NCBI GenBank assembly: GCA_028819575.1
Contig: JAPPLB010000127.1
Location: forward strand, 1 to 44,259
Origin: Bryobacterales bacterium
Lineage (GTDB): Bacteria; Acidobacteriota; Terriglobia; Bryobacterales; UBA6623
Length of the DNA: 44,259 nucleotides
Direction: 5' to 3'
Numbering within the stretch: position 1 is the first letter of the stretch; each line of letters opens with the position of its first letter. Both the position numbers and the translations under genes were made by a program. This document shows positions 24,575 through 32,634 of this stretch, one piece after another. Under the pieces are notes generated by a model. The model did not search any database. It was given only the letters and a program-made list of their open reading frames with translations, and was not told the origin of the DNA.

Positions 24575-24753
24575 CGCATCCTGTCCGGCGGCGTGACCTC
24601 AGTGGTGTTGATGGTTTGCGGAATCAGTCTCATCGCGGCCCTCAGCGCCTCGATCACAGCCTATTTTGTAGCGACCGTCTAGGACGGGCGGCTGCAACGA
24701 ATCGAACAGGAGTTGAAAGCGAAACGGACAATATCAGGAAATGACTCGGCTGC
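24575..24753 (+). pseudogene. Degraded duplicate of the potassium channel 3' end
   Basis: From about 24578 this matches 21850-22043: an identical 29-base core from GGTGTTGATGGTTTGCGG onward encodes VVLMVCGISLIAALSAS. Then a TAG interrupts after AYFVATV, an 18-25 bp deletion removes part of the coiled coil, and the match ends at ATGACTCGGCTGC. The rest of the 24.49-24.97 kb gap holds heptamer fragments at about 24805, 24903 and 24950 and nothing coding. Confidence 0.85.
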
Positions 24754-24969
24754 TCTGCTCTTTGCTTGATACCGAGGTCGTCAACGAGGTGAATGGGGAT
24801 AAGGCCGCGATTCATGTTTCGGGAAAGGCCGTCGGAAGTGGCCCGGCGCCACTCGACAATGAAACGCCTGACGGTCGCGAACCCACTCCCGGTTTCGGCG
24901 CGCATCACGAAACACCCGTCGAGCCGCAGGCGCCCGCGCTATGCGCCACGAGACAAGAGACACAGCTTT

Positions 24970-26106
24970 CTACAGGCCGGCCTCAGTGGCTTCGATCAAT
25001 GCATCCACGACCCTTCTGAGCGCCTCTTCGGGCGTAGCTCCGGACTGCAGCGCCGCTCGATACGCCTCGACCTGCATGTGGGAGCTGGTTCCCCGAGAGA
25101 TGATGTTTCGGGCGTGTTCGATCTCGTTCACGCAATCGAAGAACTCCGCATCCTCGCGCAGGATGCCGAGCAGTTCTTCCATGAGGTCGGGGAAGGGGAC
25201 GATCTCTCCCCGTCCGAAGTCCACCATGCCCTGGTCCAGGCCGTAGCGCTGCGCCCTCCAGCGATTCTCTTCCACCAGCATCCGTGCGTAGACCCGCCAG
25301 CGCTGGTTGTCCCGCCGCAGCCGGTAGAGCATGCGGCACACGCAACGGAACAGCGCGGCGCAACAGATGGCATCGTCGATGCGGGTACAGACGTCGGTGA
25401 TCCGCATCTCCAGTGTCGGGAAGCGGGCGCTCGGCCTGACGTCCCACCAGATCTTGGTGGCGTCCTCGACAAGCCCCGCAGCGATCATCAGCTCGACGGC
25501 GCGTCGGTATTCTCCGTAGCTCGCGAAGTTCTCCGGCAGTCCGGTCCGCGGCAGCTCATCGAAAACGCATAGCCGGTACGAGCGGAGTCCTGTCTCGGTG
25601 CCTTCCCAGAAGGGCGAGGACGTGCTCAGGGCGAGAAGATGAGGCAGGAAATACGGGACCTGGTTGAAGAGATCGATGCGGAGATTGTCTTCTTCGATGC
25701 CGACATGGACGTGCATGCCGCAGATGAGCAGCCGGTGCGCGACGACCTGCATGTCCTCTTGCAGAATGCGGTACCGCAACTTGTCGGTGGGCTTCTGCTT
25801 GCGCCATTGAGCAAAGGGATGCGTTGACGCAGCAATCGGCGCCAGACCGTGCTCACGGGCGATCTCCGCAACGGTCCGGCGCAAGTGCATCAAGTCGGCC
25901 CGCGCCTCGGCGATGGATCCGCAGACCGAGGTGCCGACTTCAATCTGCGTGCGAAGGAATTCCCGGCTGAAGTGGCCAGAGAGCCGTATCTCGTAGGCGT
26001 CGATGAGCGCGGGAGGCGGCTCGCTGACCAGATCCCGCGACTGCCGGTCGACGAGAAGGTACTCTTCCTCGATCCCGATGCTGAAGCTGGGCTCTCGCAG
26101 CGGCAT
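24970..26106 (-). CDS. Carboxylate-amine ligase (YbdK/GCS2 family)
   Basis: 378 residues of the glutamate-cysteine ligase type 2 fold. Marker segments: SIGIEEEYLLVD at the N-terminus (metal/ATP site glutamates), GMHVHVG (about 152) and the RPSARFPTLEMRITDVCTRI strand. Members form gamma-glutamyl-type amide bonds using ATP, but the physiological substrate is not known for most. ATG 26106 overlaps the stop of the upstream gene (TGATG), so the two are translationally coupled; the longer upstream reading frame is not needed. Confidence 0.92.
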   Translation of the reverse strand: MPLREPSFSIGIEEEYLLVDRQSRDLVSEPPPALIDAYEIRLSGHFSREFLRTQIEVGTSVCGSIAEARADLMHLRRTVAEIAREHGLAPIAASTHPFAQWRKQKPTDKLRYRILQEDMQVVAHRLLICGMHVHVGIEEDNLRIDLFNQVPYFLPHLLALSTSSPFWEGTETGLRSYRLCVFDELPRTGLPENFASYGEYRRAVELMIAAGLVEDATKIWWDVRPSARFPTLEMRITDVCTRIDDAICCAALFRCVCRMLYRLRRDNQRWRVYARMLVEENRWRAQRYGLDQGMVDFGRGEIVPFPDLMEELLGILREDAEFFDCVNEIEHARNIISRGTSSHMQVEAYRAALQSGATPEEALRRVVDALIEATEAGL

Positions 26107-26948
26107 CAACTCACTCCGGGCAGGGAGCGCAAGTCGGCGACGACGCCTGCCAGGGCATCGCCGAGCATATCGGCATAGAGTTCGATTCCGGCCCGGTCGC
26201 GGATCAGGTCTTCGCGGATTTCGACGAGGGCGCTGGGAATCCCCGCGGACGAGGCGTGGAACTCCTGCGAGAAGTCGAAATGGTCTCGGGCTGAATAGGG
26301 CTCGTTGTCGCCGACGACTACTCCCGGGTTGGCGCGAAGGGCTTTGATGAGAGGCCGCGCCATCCGCGGATCCTGGTCCCAAAGCGCTCCGAAGTGCCAG
26401 GGCCGTGCGGAACCGTTCAACTTGGGCGTGAAGCTATGGATGGCTGCGAAGATCGGCGCTGAGCCTGTGCGCCGGATGCTTTCGAGGACGCTCGCAATGG
26501 CCTGGTGGTAGGGCGTGAACAAAGCCTCGGCGCGGCGCGCGGCCTCCGCCGGATCGAGTCCGAGATTGCCCGGGATGACCGTGCCGTCACTGATTTCCAG
26601 GATGGACGTCTCGGATCCGGGCTTGCGGTTGCAGTCGATGACGAGGCGCGAATAGCCGCTGAACACGGCCGGCGCATCGAACCGCTCCGCAAGCCGGCGC
26701 GTCACCTCCGCGGCGCCGATGTCCCACCCGATATGGCGCTCCAGATCCCGAGAGGCGAGCCCGAGGTTGCCCAGAGACTCGGGCACGGCATGCGAGGCGT
26801 GGTCGCAGGTGAGCACCAGCGGAGTGCGGCCGGCCGCGTTGACGATGCAATAGGGGGGCGGCTCATGATCCGCCAGCAGTGGCGCATGCCTCGTTGGAGG
26901 TCTCTCCGCGGTTTCGATTTCACTTCTCACGGCCGCATCTCTGTCCAA
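26106..26948 (-). CDS. N-formylglutamate amidohydrolase family protein
   Basis: 280 residues. Conserved segments: LVLTCDHASHAVP (metal-binding), HIGWDIGA, LVIDCNRKPGSETSI, FAAIHSFTP and HFGALWDQD. The family hydrolyses N-formylglutamate to glutamate and formate (HutG-like), though many members lie outside histidine degradation. Pairing with a GCS2-type ligase is a recurrent arrangement, suggesting one pathway on a glutamyl compound. The TTG start at 26948 is uncertain; GTG 26930 is an alternative. No his-utilisation genes are nearby. Confidence 0.9.
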   Translation of the reverse strand: MDRDAAVRSEIETAERPPTRHAPLLADHEPPPYCIVNAAGRTPLVLTCDHASHAVPESLGNLGLASRDLERHIGWDIGAAEVTRRLAERFDAPAVFSGYSRLVIDCNRKPGSETSILEISDGTVIPGNLGLDPAEAARRAEALFTPYHQAIASVLESIRRTGSAPIFAAIHSFTPKLNGSARPWHFGALWDQDPRMARPLIKALRANPGVVVGDNEPYSARDHFDFSQEFHASSAGIPSALVEIREDLIRDRAGIELYADMLGDALAGVVADLRSLPGVS

Positions 26949-27369
26949 AGCTCGATTCGGAGTTGACGCCGGCTGGGCTTCGTGCCCTCAAGTTCACAGC
27001 GGCAGCGGCTCGATGCTGCGTTTGAAGAAGCTCTCGATCAGATGTTTCAAGATCGATCCTTGGCATTCTAGCAACATGCCGGGGCGGGAATGAGAGGCAG
27101 CCGTGTGTCGTAGTCCGGGACGGCGAACTTCTTGAGCTGAGCAAGGACACTCCCGATGACCTTCCCCGAGACACGAAACACGGGAGAGATCCGTGTTCTG
27201 CATTCGGAACAGGCGGCAGATGAAGTTCAGCGGGTCGAAGGAAGAACTGCGGTGGAGGCTGAGCGACGCCCCGGTTGTCGTCGAGCTGAAGGAAGTCGCG
27301 CCCTCGCCGTCGCTCGAGGCAATCTGCGAAGATGGGCCCTGGAGCGCAGGGTCGATCAGGAGGACGAAG
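26949..27369. other. Intergenic stretch without a supported gene
   Basis: A short family 2 fragment lies at 27163-27182 (CCGAGACACGAAACACGGG). Open frames on both strands here lack Shine-Dalgarno sites and recognisable domains. The last 30 bp hold the AGGAGG that serves the next gene. Confidence 0.5.
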
Positions 27370-28119
27370 GTGACGAAGATCAGCTTGATCGCGGGCTTGC
27401 TGGCCGCTTTGACCGCCTGGGCGGAGTCAGGACAGCGGGCGGGGGAATCGCGGGAGTTCGACGGGATGGAGTTCGTGTGGGCGCCGTCGGGGGAGTTCCC
27501 GATGGGCTCGACCAGCGCTGAAGCCAGGAGTAACGAGCAGCCGGTGACGCAGGTTCGGATCAGCCGGGGGTATTGGCTGGGCAAGTACGAGGTGACGCAG
27601 GGGGAGTGGCAGTCGGTGATGGGATCGAACCCCTCGAGGTTCTCGGGGTGCGGGAACTGTCCGGTGGAGAAGGTTTCCTGGAATGATGCGCAGGAGTTCA
27701 TCGGGCGGCTGAACCAGGGGTCAGGCGGGATGCGGTACCGGTTGCCGACAGAGGCGGAGTGGGAGTACGCGGCGCGGGCGGGGACGAGCGGGGACCGCTA
27801 CAGCGGGGATTTGGACGCGATCGCGCGGTACGGCGATGGCCTTGATGGCAGCACGTATCCTGTGGGTCGGAAGGAGCCCAACGCGTGGGGACTGCACGAC
27901 ATGCTGGGTAACGTGTACGAGTGGGTGCAGGACTGGTACGGCGGCTATCCAGGAGGAACGGTGACAGATCCTCGGGGTCCGGATTCAGGATCGAGCCGGG
28001 TGTTTCGGGGCGGCAGTTGGTTCAGCCCCGCCAGGAACTGCCGTGCGTCGTATCGCTACGACTTCTCGCCCGGAGCGCGCAACTTCATTGTCGGAGTCCG
28101 CCTGCTGAGGACGGAATAA
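27370..28119 (+). CDS. Secreted SUMF1/formylglycine-generating-enzyme-fold protein
   Basis: 249 residues from GTG 27370, which has AGGAGG 6 bp upstream and begins a clean signal peptide (ISLIAGLLAALTAWA). The SUMF1 domain is complete: FVWAPSGEFPMGST, YWLGKYEVTQGEWQSVMG, PVEKVSWNDAQEFI, YRLPTEAEWEYAARAG, GLHDMLGNVYEWVQDWY and FRGGSWFSPARNC. In true formylglycine-generating enzymes the last region holds two cysteines. Here the first position is Ser (WFS) and only the second (RNC) remains, so sulfatase activation is doubtful. A sensor or adaptor role is possible. No sulfatase gene is nearby. Confidence 0.88.
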   Translation: MTKISLIAGLLAALTAWAESGQRAGESREFDGMEFVWAPSGEFPMGSTSAEARSNEQPVTQVRISRGYWLGKYEVTQGEWQSVMGSNPSRFSGCGNCPVEKVSWNDAQEFIGRLNQGSGGMRYRLPTEAEWEYAARAGTSGDRYSGDLDAIARYGDGLDGSTYPVGRKEPNAWGLHDMLGNVYEWVQDWYGGYPGGTVTDPRGPDSGSSRVFRGGSWFSPARNCRASYRYDFSPGARNFIVGVRLLRTE

Positions 28120-28125
28120 CCCTTT

Positions 28126-28428
28126 TTGCTTTTATCCGGTTTCCCGGTGCGGAGCGACCAGGGGCGGGGCAACGCCGGCGGCATAAAAGGTGCCGTCTTG
28201 AAGGCTCTCTCGCTGTGGTCGTTGTGCGATGAGAACAACCTCTCCTCGGACTTGGCGGGCGCGCCGTTCAGCGACATTACCGACCGCAACGGGAACGTGA
28301 TCCCCGGCGCGGAGTCCCACGGCATCTTCCCGTACGCCCGAACCTCCCGCTTCGGGATCAACGGGGAGTACTCCTACGTCCGACCAAGCATCCGATTCCA
28401 GCCTGCTCAAGGCCACGAAAAGCCGTGA
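28126..28428 (+). other. Open frame of doubtful coding status
   Basis: A 100-codon frame whose second half (SDLAGAPFSDITDRNGNVIP, ESHGIFPYARTSRFGINGEY) has a protein-like composition. It has no convincing Shine-Dalgarno, I recognise no family, and it runs into a family 2 repeat at 28418. It could be the remnant of a lost gene. Confidence 0.25.
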
Positions 28429-28550
28429 CTCGTGATGCGCGGCGCAAACGAAAGGAAGGTTCACCGGCCTTCAAGCGTTTCTTTCTTGAGCGAACCAAGC
28501 CCCTTCCGACGGTTTTTCACGAAACACGAGACACCAGACACGGCTTTCTT
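28418..28550 (+). repeat. Family 2 element, long form with inverted ends
   Basis: The best-preserved copy: AAAAGCCGTGACTCGTGATG at the left, core GGTTCACCGGCCTTCAAGCG and TTTCTTTCTTGAGCGAACCA, then GGTTTTTCACGAAACACGAG and CACCAGACACGGCTTT at the right. The outer bases are inverted repeats (AAAGCCGTG / CACGGCTTT), which marks the element's limits. Confidence 0.8.
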
Positions 28551-28580
28551 CGGACGCTTTGGAGGAAGATCTCTATCGGA

Positions 28581-29366
28581 TCAAAACCGGTTCTCATCCA
28601 ACCGCCGGTGGGCATCGGAGTCCTTGAGCGCCTCTCTGTCCTTGACGTAATCCCAGGGCGTCTTGCCAAACCGGTCCAACGCTCTCAGGTCCGCTCCCGT
28701 GTCCAGCAGCATGGCGATGACGGCGGGATTCTCGTTTTTTTCAGCCGCCCAATGCAGAGGCGTCTTTCCAAACTTGTCCCGCGCCGCAAGATCCGCACCG
28801 GCGTCCGCGAGAGCGGTGATAACGGCGGGGTGCTCGTTGTGACCAGCGGCATGATGCAGAGGTGTCGTGCCAAGCATCATTTCCCGGGCATCAAGGTCCG
28901 CTCCGGCGTCCACGAGAACGGTGATGACGGCCGGATTCTCGTTCGCCATGGCCGCATGATGCAGGGGTGTCATGCCGAGCATAGCCCGCGCCTTGAGATC
29001 CGCGCCGGCGTCCACGAGAGCGGTGATAACAGCGGGATTCTCGTTTCCAAAAGCCGCTGAATGCAGAGGCGTTAAGCCGTTCTTATCCCGGGCCTTGAGA
29101 TCCGCGCCAGCGTCCACCAGCACGGCGATGACGGCGGGACCGTCATTGGACGTGGCTGCACTGTGCAGGGGAGTGTTGCCCATCTCGTTCTGCGCCTTGA
29201 GATCCGCGCCTGTCCGGATGCAGTCGGCCACATCCGCAGCGGTCGCTGTCTCAAAAAACTCCTGCGAATTCCAGTCCGCGCAGTCGATGGCGGTCATCGG
29301 GGCAGCCACGACCGTCAAGTAGAGGCTGATCACCGTGGCGACCTGGATCGAGAATCTTGGTTGCAT
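28581..29366 (-). CDS. Exported ankyrin-repeat protein
   Basis: About 261 residues. The hydrophobic N-terminus (VATVISLYLTVVAAPMTA) is a signal peptide or anchor. After NSQEFFETATAADVADCIRT come five to six ankyrin units with the TPLHHAA core, at a period of about 35 residues (NTPLHSAATSN, LTPLHSAAFGN, MTPLHHAAMAN, TTPLHHAAGHN, KTPLHWAAEKN, KTPWDYVKD). Adjacent units are nearly identical, indicating recent internal duplication. The start is uncertain among ATG 29366, 29372 and 29390. It is a protein-binding scaffold; the partner is unknown. Confidence 0.85.
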   Translation of the reverse strand: MQPRFSIQVATVISLYLTVVAAPMTAIDCADWNSQEFFETATAADVADCIRTGADLKAQNEMGNTPLHSAATSNDGPAVIAVLVDAGADLKARDKNGLTPLHSAAFGNENPAVITALVDAGADLKARAMLGMTPLHHAAMANENPAVITVLVDAGADLDAREMMLGTTPLHHAAGHNEHPAVITALADAGADLAARDKFGKTPLHWAAEKNENPAVIAMLLDTGADLRALDRFGKTPWDYVKDREALKDSDAHRRLDENRF

Positions 29367-29422
29367 TGTCATCCGCCAAATCCCCAGCATTCGTCTCTTT
29401 CTCGCGGCAAACTATTCCTCTG

Positions 29423-29482
29423 TCATTCGCAGACCACGCCATCTCCAACATCCGCGTCATGCAAGGGCGTCTTGCCAATGTC
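29423..29482 (-). pseudogene. Isolated ankyrin-unit fragment
   Basis: In the minus strand DIGKTPLHDADVGDGVVCE followed by TGA reads as the start of an ankyrin unit. It lies about 55 bp upstream of the ankyrin gene and is cut off on both sides. It is probably debris of an earlier, longer repeat gene. Confidence 0.45.
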
Positions 29483-29571
29483 AACGACGTTCCTTGGCCT
29501 CGCCCTAGGCATCTACTCACAGCCGGGGGCGGCTACGGCTTCCGGCGAATGGTCTACGGCTAGACGGGTAT

Positions 29572-29695
29572 TTCATGATCCGCGATTTGTGATACGTGCC
29601 GCGAAGGGGAGGGGTTTCACCGGCCGTCAGGCATTTCTTTCTTGGGCGAACCAAGCCCCTTCCAATGGTTTTCACGAATCACGGTCTTTTATGAG
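29572..29695 (+). repeat. Family 2 element, long form
   Basis: CCGCGATTTGTGATACGTG, core GGTTTCACCGGCCGTCAGGC and TTTCTTTCTTGGGCGAACCA, then GGTTTTCACGAATCACGG and TCTTTTATG. Its right end lies about 65 bp before the DUF1801 gene. Confidence 0.75.
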
Positions 29696-29759
29696 AAAGT
29701 CCCTTCGCAGCCCGCGCCTTTTCCCGATTGCGGGATCGCAAGTCTGATAGGTTGGGTCC

Positions 29760-30221
29760 ATGGCAAGAAGCATGGCTGTCAGTGTCGAGGACTATCTGGG
29801 GGAACTTCCCCGGGAGCGCCGCGAGGCCCTGCAGGAGGTGCGCAAGGTCGTCTTGGACAACCTTCCGGCGGGATATGTCGAGACCATGAACTGGGGCATG
29901 ATCACGTATGAAATTCCCTTGGAGCGGTATCCCGACACGTACAACAAGCGCCCTCTGATGTACGCCGCCCTGGCGTCTCAGAAAAACCATATGTCGCTCC
30001 ACCTGATGTGCGTGTACAGCCACAAGGAGTCCCGGATACGGTTTGAGGAAAAATTCAAGGCCAGCGGCAAGAAGCTGAACATGGGCAAATCGTGTGTTCG
30101 CTTCAAGAGACTGGAAGACCTGCCCCTGGATGTTGTCGGCGATGCCATTGCGGGAACCTCTGTTGACGCCTATATCAGGATCTACCAGGAATCCCGAACG
30201 AAGCAGAAGACTTCCGCGTGA
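29760..30221 (+). CDS. DUF1801 (YdhG-like) domain protein
   Basis: 153 residues. The DUF1801 layout is clear: VEDYLGELPRERREALQEV, AGYVETMNWGMITYEIP, a KNHMSLHLMCVY strand and GKSCVRFKRLEDLPLDVVG near the end. The family is small, cytosolic and structurally related to frataxin-like folds; its function is unknown. ATG 29760 or 29772 could start it. It has no operon partner and is isolated between family 2 copies. Confidence 0.85.
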   Translation: MARSMAVSVEDYLGELPRERREALQEVRKVVLDNLPAGYVETMNWGMITYEIPLERYPDTYNKRPLMYAALASQKNHMSLHLMCVYSHKESRIRFEEKFKASGKKLNMGKSCVRFKRLEDLPLDVVGDAIAGTSVDAYIRIYQESRTKQKTSA

Positions 30222-30361
30222 CGCATGGATTGACCGCGGTTTGGGCATTTTGTGCCCGTGGGCATGGGCATCTCCCGGCTGCCCGCAGCGGTTTGAATAA
30301 GGCTGGACAAAGCAATTCATCAGTGACGGTAACTTGGCAGCCTTTGGTGGATGCCTATGAC

Positions 30362-30560
30362 GTAACGAATCACGAAGAAAGCCGAGATTCGTGATGCTCG
30401 GCGCAAACGGGAGGGGTTTCACCGGCCTTCAGACGTTTCTTTCTTCACCGAACCAAGCCCCCCGCGAAGCCTTTTTCCGAGATACGAAACATGAACACAA
30501 ACCACGGCTTTTGGGGACATTCCTGAGACACAGGACACGAAACACGAATCACGACTCTTT
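30362..30560 (+). repeat. Family 2 element, long form, with extra heptamers
   Basis: AATCACGAAGAAAGCCGAG, core GGTTTCACCGGCCTTCAGAC and TTTCTTTCTTCACCGAACCA, then CCGAGATACGAAACATG. A second heptamer run follows (GAGACACAGGACACGAAAC, CACGAATCACGAC). It occupies most of the 380 bp between two host genes; no coding sequence is seen there. Confidence 0.7.
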
Positions 30561-30604
30561 CGGTCTTTCGCGACCTCTCCGATTCTGATAACCTTGCCCT
30601 TATC

Positions 30605-31621
30605 ATGCGACGTCAAGCACTTTTCTTATCAATCCTTTTGACCTTCCTGGCCGCCGCGCCTGCTCTCGCCAGCCATCCGGACGCTGAAGCGCTGACTTGC
30701 GCGGATCGCTCGGTCAGCGCCAGGGCCGTGCGCACGACACAGGACGTTCAGGCGTTCGTCCAGTGCGCCTACGAGTTCGTCCAGGAAATGGGCTTTGAAG
30801 AGGCCCGGCGAGCCTTCCACAAAGACAAGCGCTGGAAGAGAGGCCCGATCTATGTCTTCGTCTCCGAAGTCACACCGATGACCGAGCAGACGCGAAGCCT
30901 CGTCTTCCCGCCCGACCCGTCGAGGGAAGGAGCAGTGCTCGGAGAGCTACTGCTCGACGCCTTCGGAAACAACTACTACCAGGAACGGCATCGCATCCTG
31001 AGCAGCTTCGGCGAGGGCTGGATCTATTACGCCTTCACCAATCCGGCGACGGGACGGGATGAGCCGAAGGCTTCCTACGTCAAGAGCATCGACTGGGACG
31101 GGATCCCGGCCGCGATCGGCTCGGGAATCTACCGCCGTGACATTCCGGGATCCTGCAATAGCGAAGAGGTCAACGCCATGGGGCTCGAGGACGATCCTTC
31201 CGACGAGAGGCTGCAGGAGTTCGTCCGCTGCGCCGCCATGGAGTTGGAGTCGAAAGGCTATTTCGCCACGATCCCGCTGGCGACCGATCCACGGTGGAAG
31301 CATGGCTCGATCTACCTGTTCGGTGTGGACACGTACGGCGGGGCGCTGTTCAGCGGCGATCCCGACAGCGGGCAGCCGGGCGCCGGTGTCTCGGAGTTGA
31401 ACGACATGATGGACGGGCCCTTCGGCGGCAGGGACGTGGTGAGCGTGGGGGATGCGTTCGGGGAAACCTTGCTGTACTACACGGCGCGGAATCCCGCCAG
31501 CGGCGAGATGCAGGACAAGGTGACGTTCGTCAAGAGAGTGGTGGTTTTCGGCCTGCCGGTGCTGATCGGAGCCGGCTATTATTCAGGCTATAACCCCCGG
31601 CCTAGTCCCTTCCCCTTCTAG
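30605..31621 (+). CDS. Secreted protein with two tandem single-Cache-like domains
   Basis: 338 residues. The signal peptide (about 1-22) is followed by two copies of one module, about 35-185 and 195-325. Each has a TTQDVQAFVQCAYEFVQEMG / SDERLQEFVRCAAMELESKG helix, a KRGPIYVFV / KHGSIYLFG strand, a FGEGWIYYAFTNPATG / FGETLLYYTARNPASG strand, and a closing V-K-x-V-(x)n-G-IG-GY stretch. These fit extracellular ligand-binding Cache domains of the sCache_2 type. No transmembrane helix or signalling output follows, so it is a free periplasmic or surface protein. Inference: a ligand scavenger or binding protein. Confidence 0.75.
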   Translation: MRRQALFLSILLTFLAAAPALASHPDAEALTCADRSVSARAVRTTQDVQAFVQCAYEFVQEMGFEEARRAFHKDKRWKRGPIYVFVSEVTPMTEQTRSLVFPPDPSREGAVLGELLLDAFGNNYYQERHRILSSFGEGWIYYAFTNPATGRDEPKASYVKSIDWDGIPAAIGSGIYRRDIPGSCNSEEVNAMGLEDDPSDERLQEFVRCAAMELESKGYFATIPLATDPRWKHGSIYLFGVDTYGGALFSGDPDSGQPGAGVSELNDMMDGPFGGRDVVSVGDAFGETLLYYTARNPASGEMQDKVTFVKRVVVFGLPVLIGAGYYSGYNPRPSPFPF

Positions 31622-31719
31622 CAGGGGAATGGAGTAACAGGCCGTAATTCGTGTCTCGTGATGCGCGGGGCGAGATCGGGCGCCGGTGTAGTCTTGGCGT
31701 TTGTCAGGAAAGCGCCGAG

Positions 31720-32466
31720 TTACAGGTGGAACCGGACGCCTCCTTCAATCTGGTCGGAATCGATCGGCTGTCCTCGACTTGAGCGAAAGCGATAACCGAA
31801 GCGGAACTCCATGCGCCGTGAGAGTCGAGCGGAGAGGCCTGCCATGATCTGATAGGCAAACCGAGTGTCGTCGTAGGCGACCGTGGTCATGAGGGAGTGA
31901 GGATCGCTGGTGTTTCCCGAGTCGGGTGCCGGGATATCTAACAAACCTGAGAGGAAGTCGGGAAGCGCGGTCTCCAAGGTGACGCTGGAGTTGATGACCC
32001 CATTGTGGAAGAAGGATCCCAGGCCGAAACCGGCATAGGGACTCACTTTCCATTTGGGGTAGCGGTAGTAGACATTGCCCATCAGGGACTGGGTCTTGAT
32101 GTCTCCGTCAATCCTTATGCTGATCGGGATACGGCCGGAGGCTTCAGAACCTGTGGAGCCCGTATTGAAGCCCTGGGAGAGATTTACAGAGGGAGCACCG
32201 ACAGCGGCTTTCTGGTACCCCCATTCCATCTCGGTCGAGAATCCCTCTTTGAAGGAGTAGCCGAATGCCGCCGAGAATCCGGCTCCCGCATTGAAATCGA
32301 TCCCCGCGCCACCGGCGTCCGATGGATTCTTGGGGTCGTATGGGAAAACGGCTGATCCAGCAAAACCGACAAAGAACTCCCCAGCTCCGTCAGTATTCTC
32401 AGCGCTCAGAGGTCTGCACGAGAACAGGATGAAGAACAGGAGCAGGGAGCATCGGAGGAGTTTCAT
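31720..32466 (-). CDS. Outer-membrane beta-barrel protein
   Basis: 248 residues. The signal peptide (LLRCSLLLFFILFSCRPLSA) is followed by alternating hydrophobic strands typical of an 8-stranded barrel: FFVGFAGSAVFPYD, GFSAAFGYSFKEGFSTEMEW, KVSPYAGFGLGSFFHNG, FAYQIMAGLSARL, MEFRFGYRFRSS and the terminal GGVRFHL. ATG 32466 has GGAAGG 4 bp upstream. Function unknown; OmpA/opacity-like porin folds are the closest kind. It lies in the same direction as the thioredoxin-like gene but 170 bp away. Confidence 0.8.
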   Translation of the reverse strand: MKLLRCSLLLFFILFSCRPLSAENTDGAGEFFVGFAGSAVFPYDPKNPSDAGGAGIDFNAGAGFSAAFGYSFKEGFSTEMEWGYQKAAVGAPSVNLSQGFNTGSTGSEASGRIPISIRIDGDIKTQSLMGNVYYRYPKWKVSPYAGFGLGSFFHNGVINSSVTLETALPDFLSGLLDIPAPDSGNTSDPHSLMTTVAYDDTRFAYQIMAGLSARLSRRMEFRFGYRFRSSRGQPIDSDQIEGGVRFHL

Positions 32467-32634
32467 TTCCACCTTCCCCGTGTCTCGTGTTCCTGGTTTC
32501 GGAAAAAACATCGGAAGTTGTCCGGCGCCGCGCGACAAAGAATCTCCAGAGAGACGGTTACTCTCTCATTGTCACATCGTGTCTCAAGTATCACGGCCCT
32601 TCTTCCTCATCTTCGACTGCATAACCTGGAAGGC

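Noticed and set aside
26107-26382. Upstream extension of the carboxylate-amine ligase
   Set aside because: It is antisense-free but overlaps the coupled amidohydrolase gene in another frame; the TGATG junction gives a proper start at 26106.
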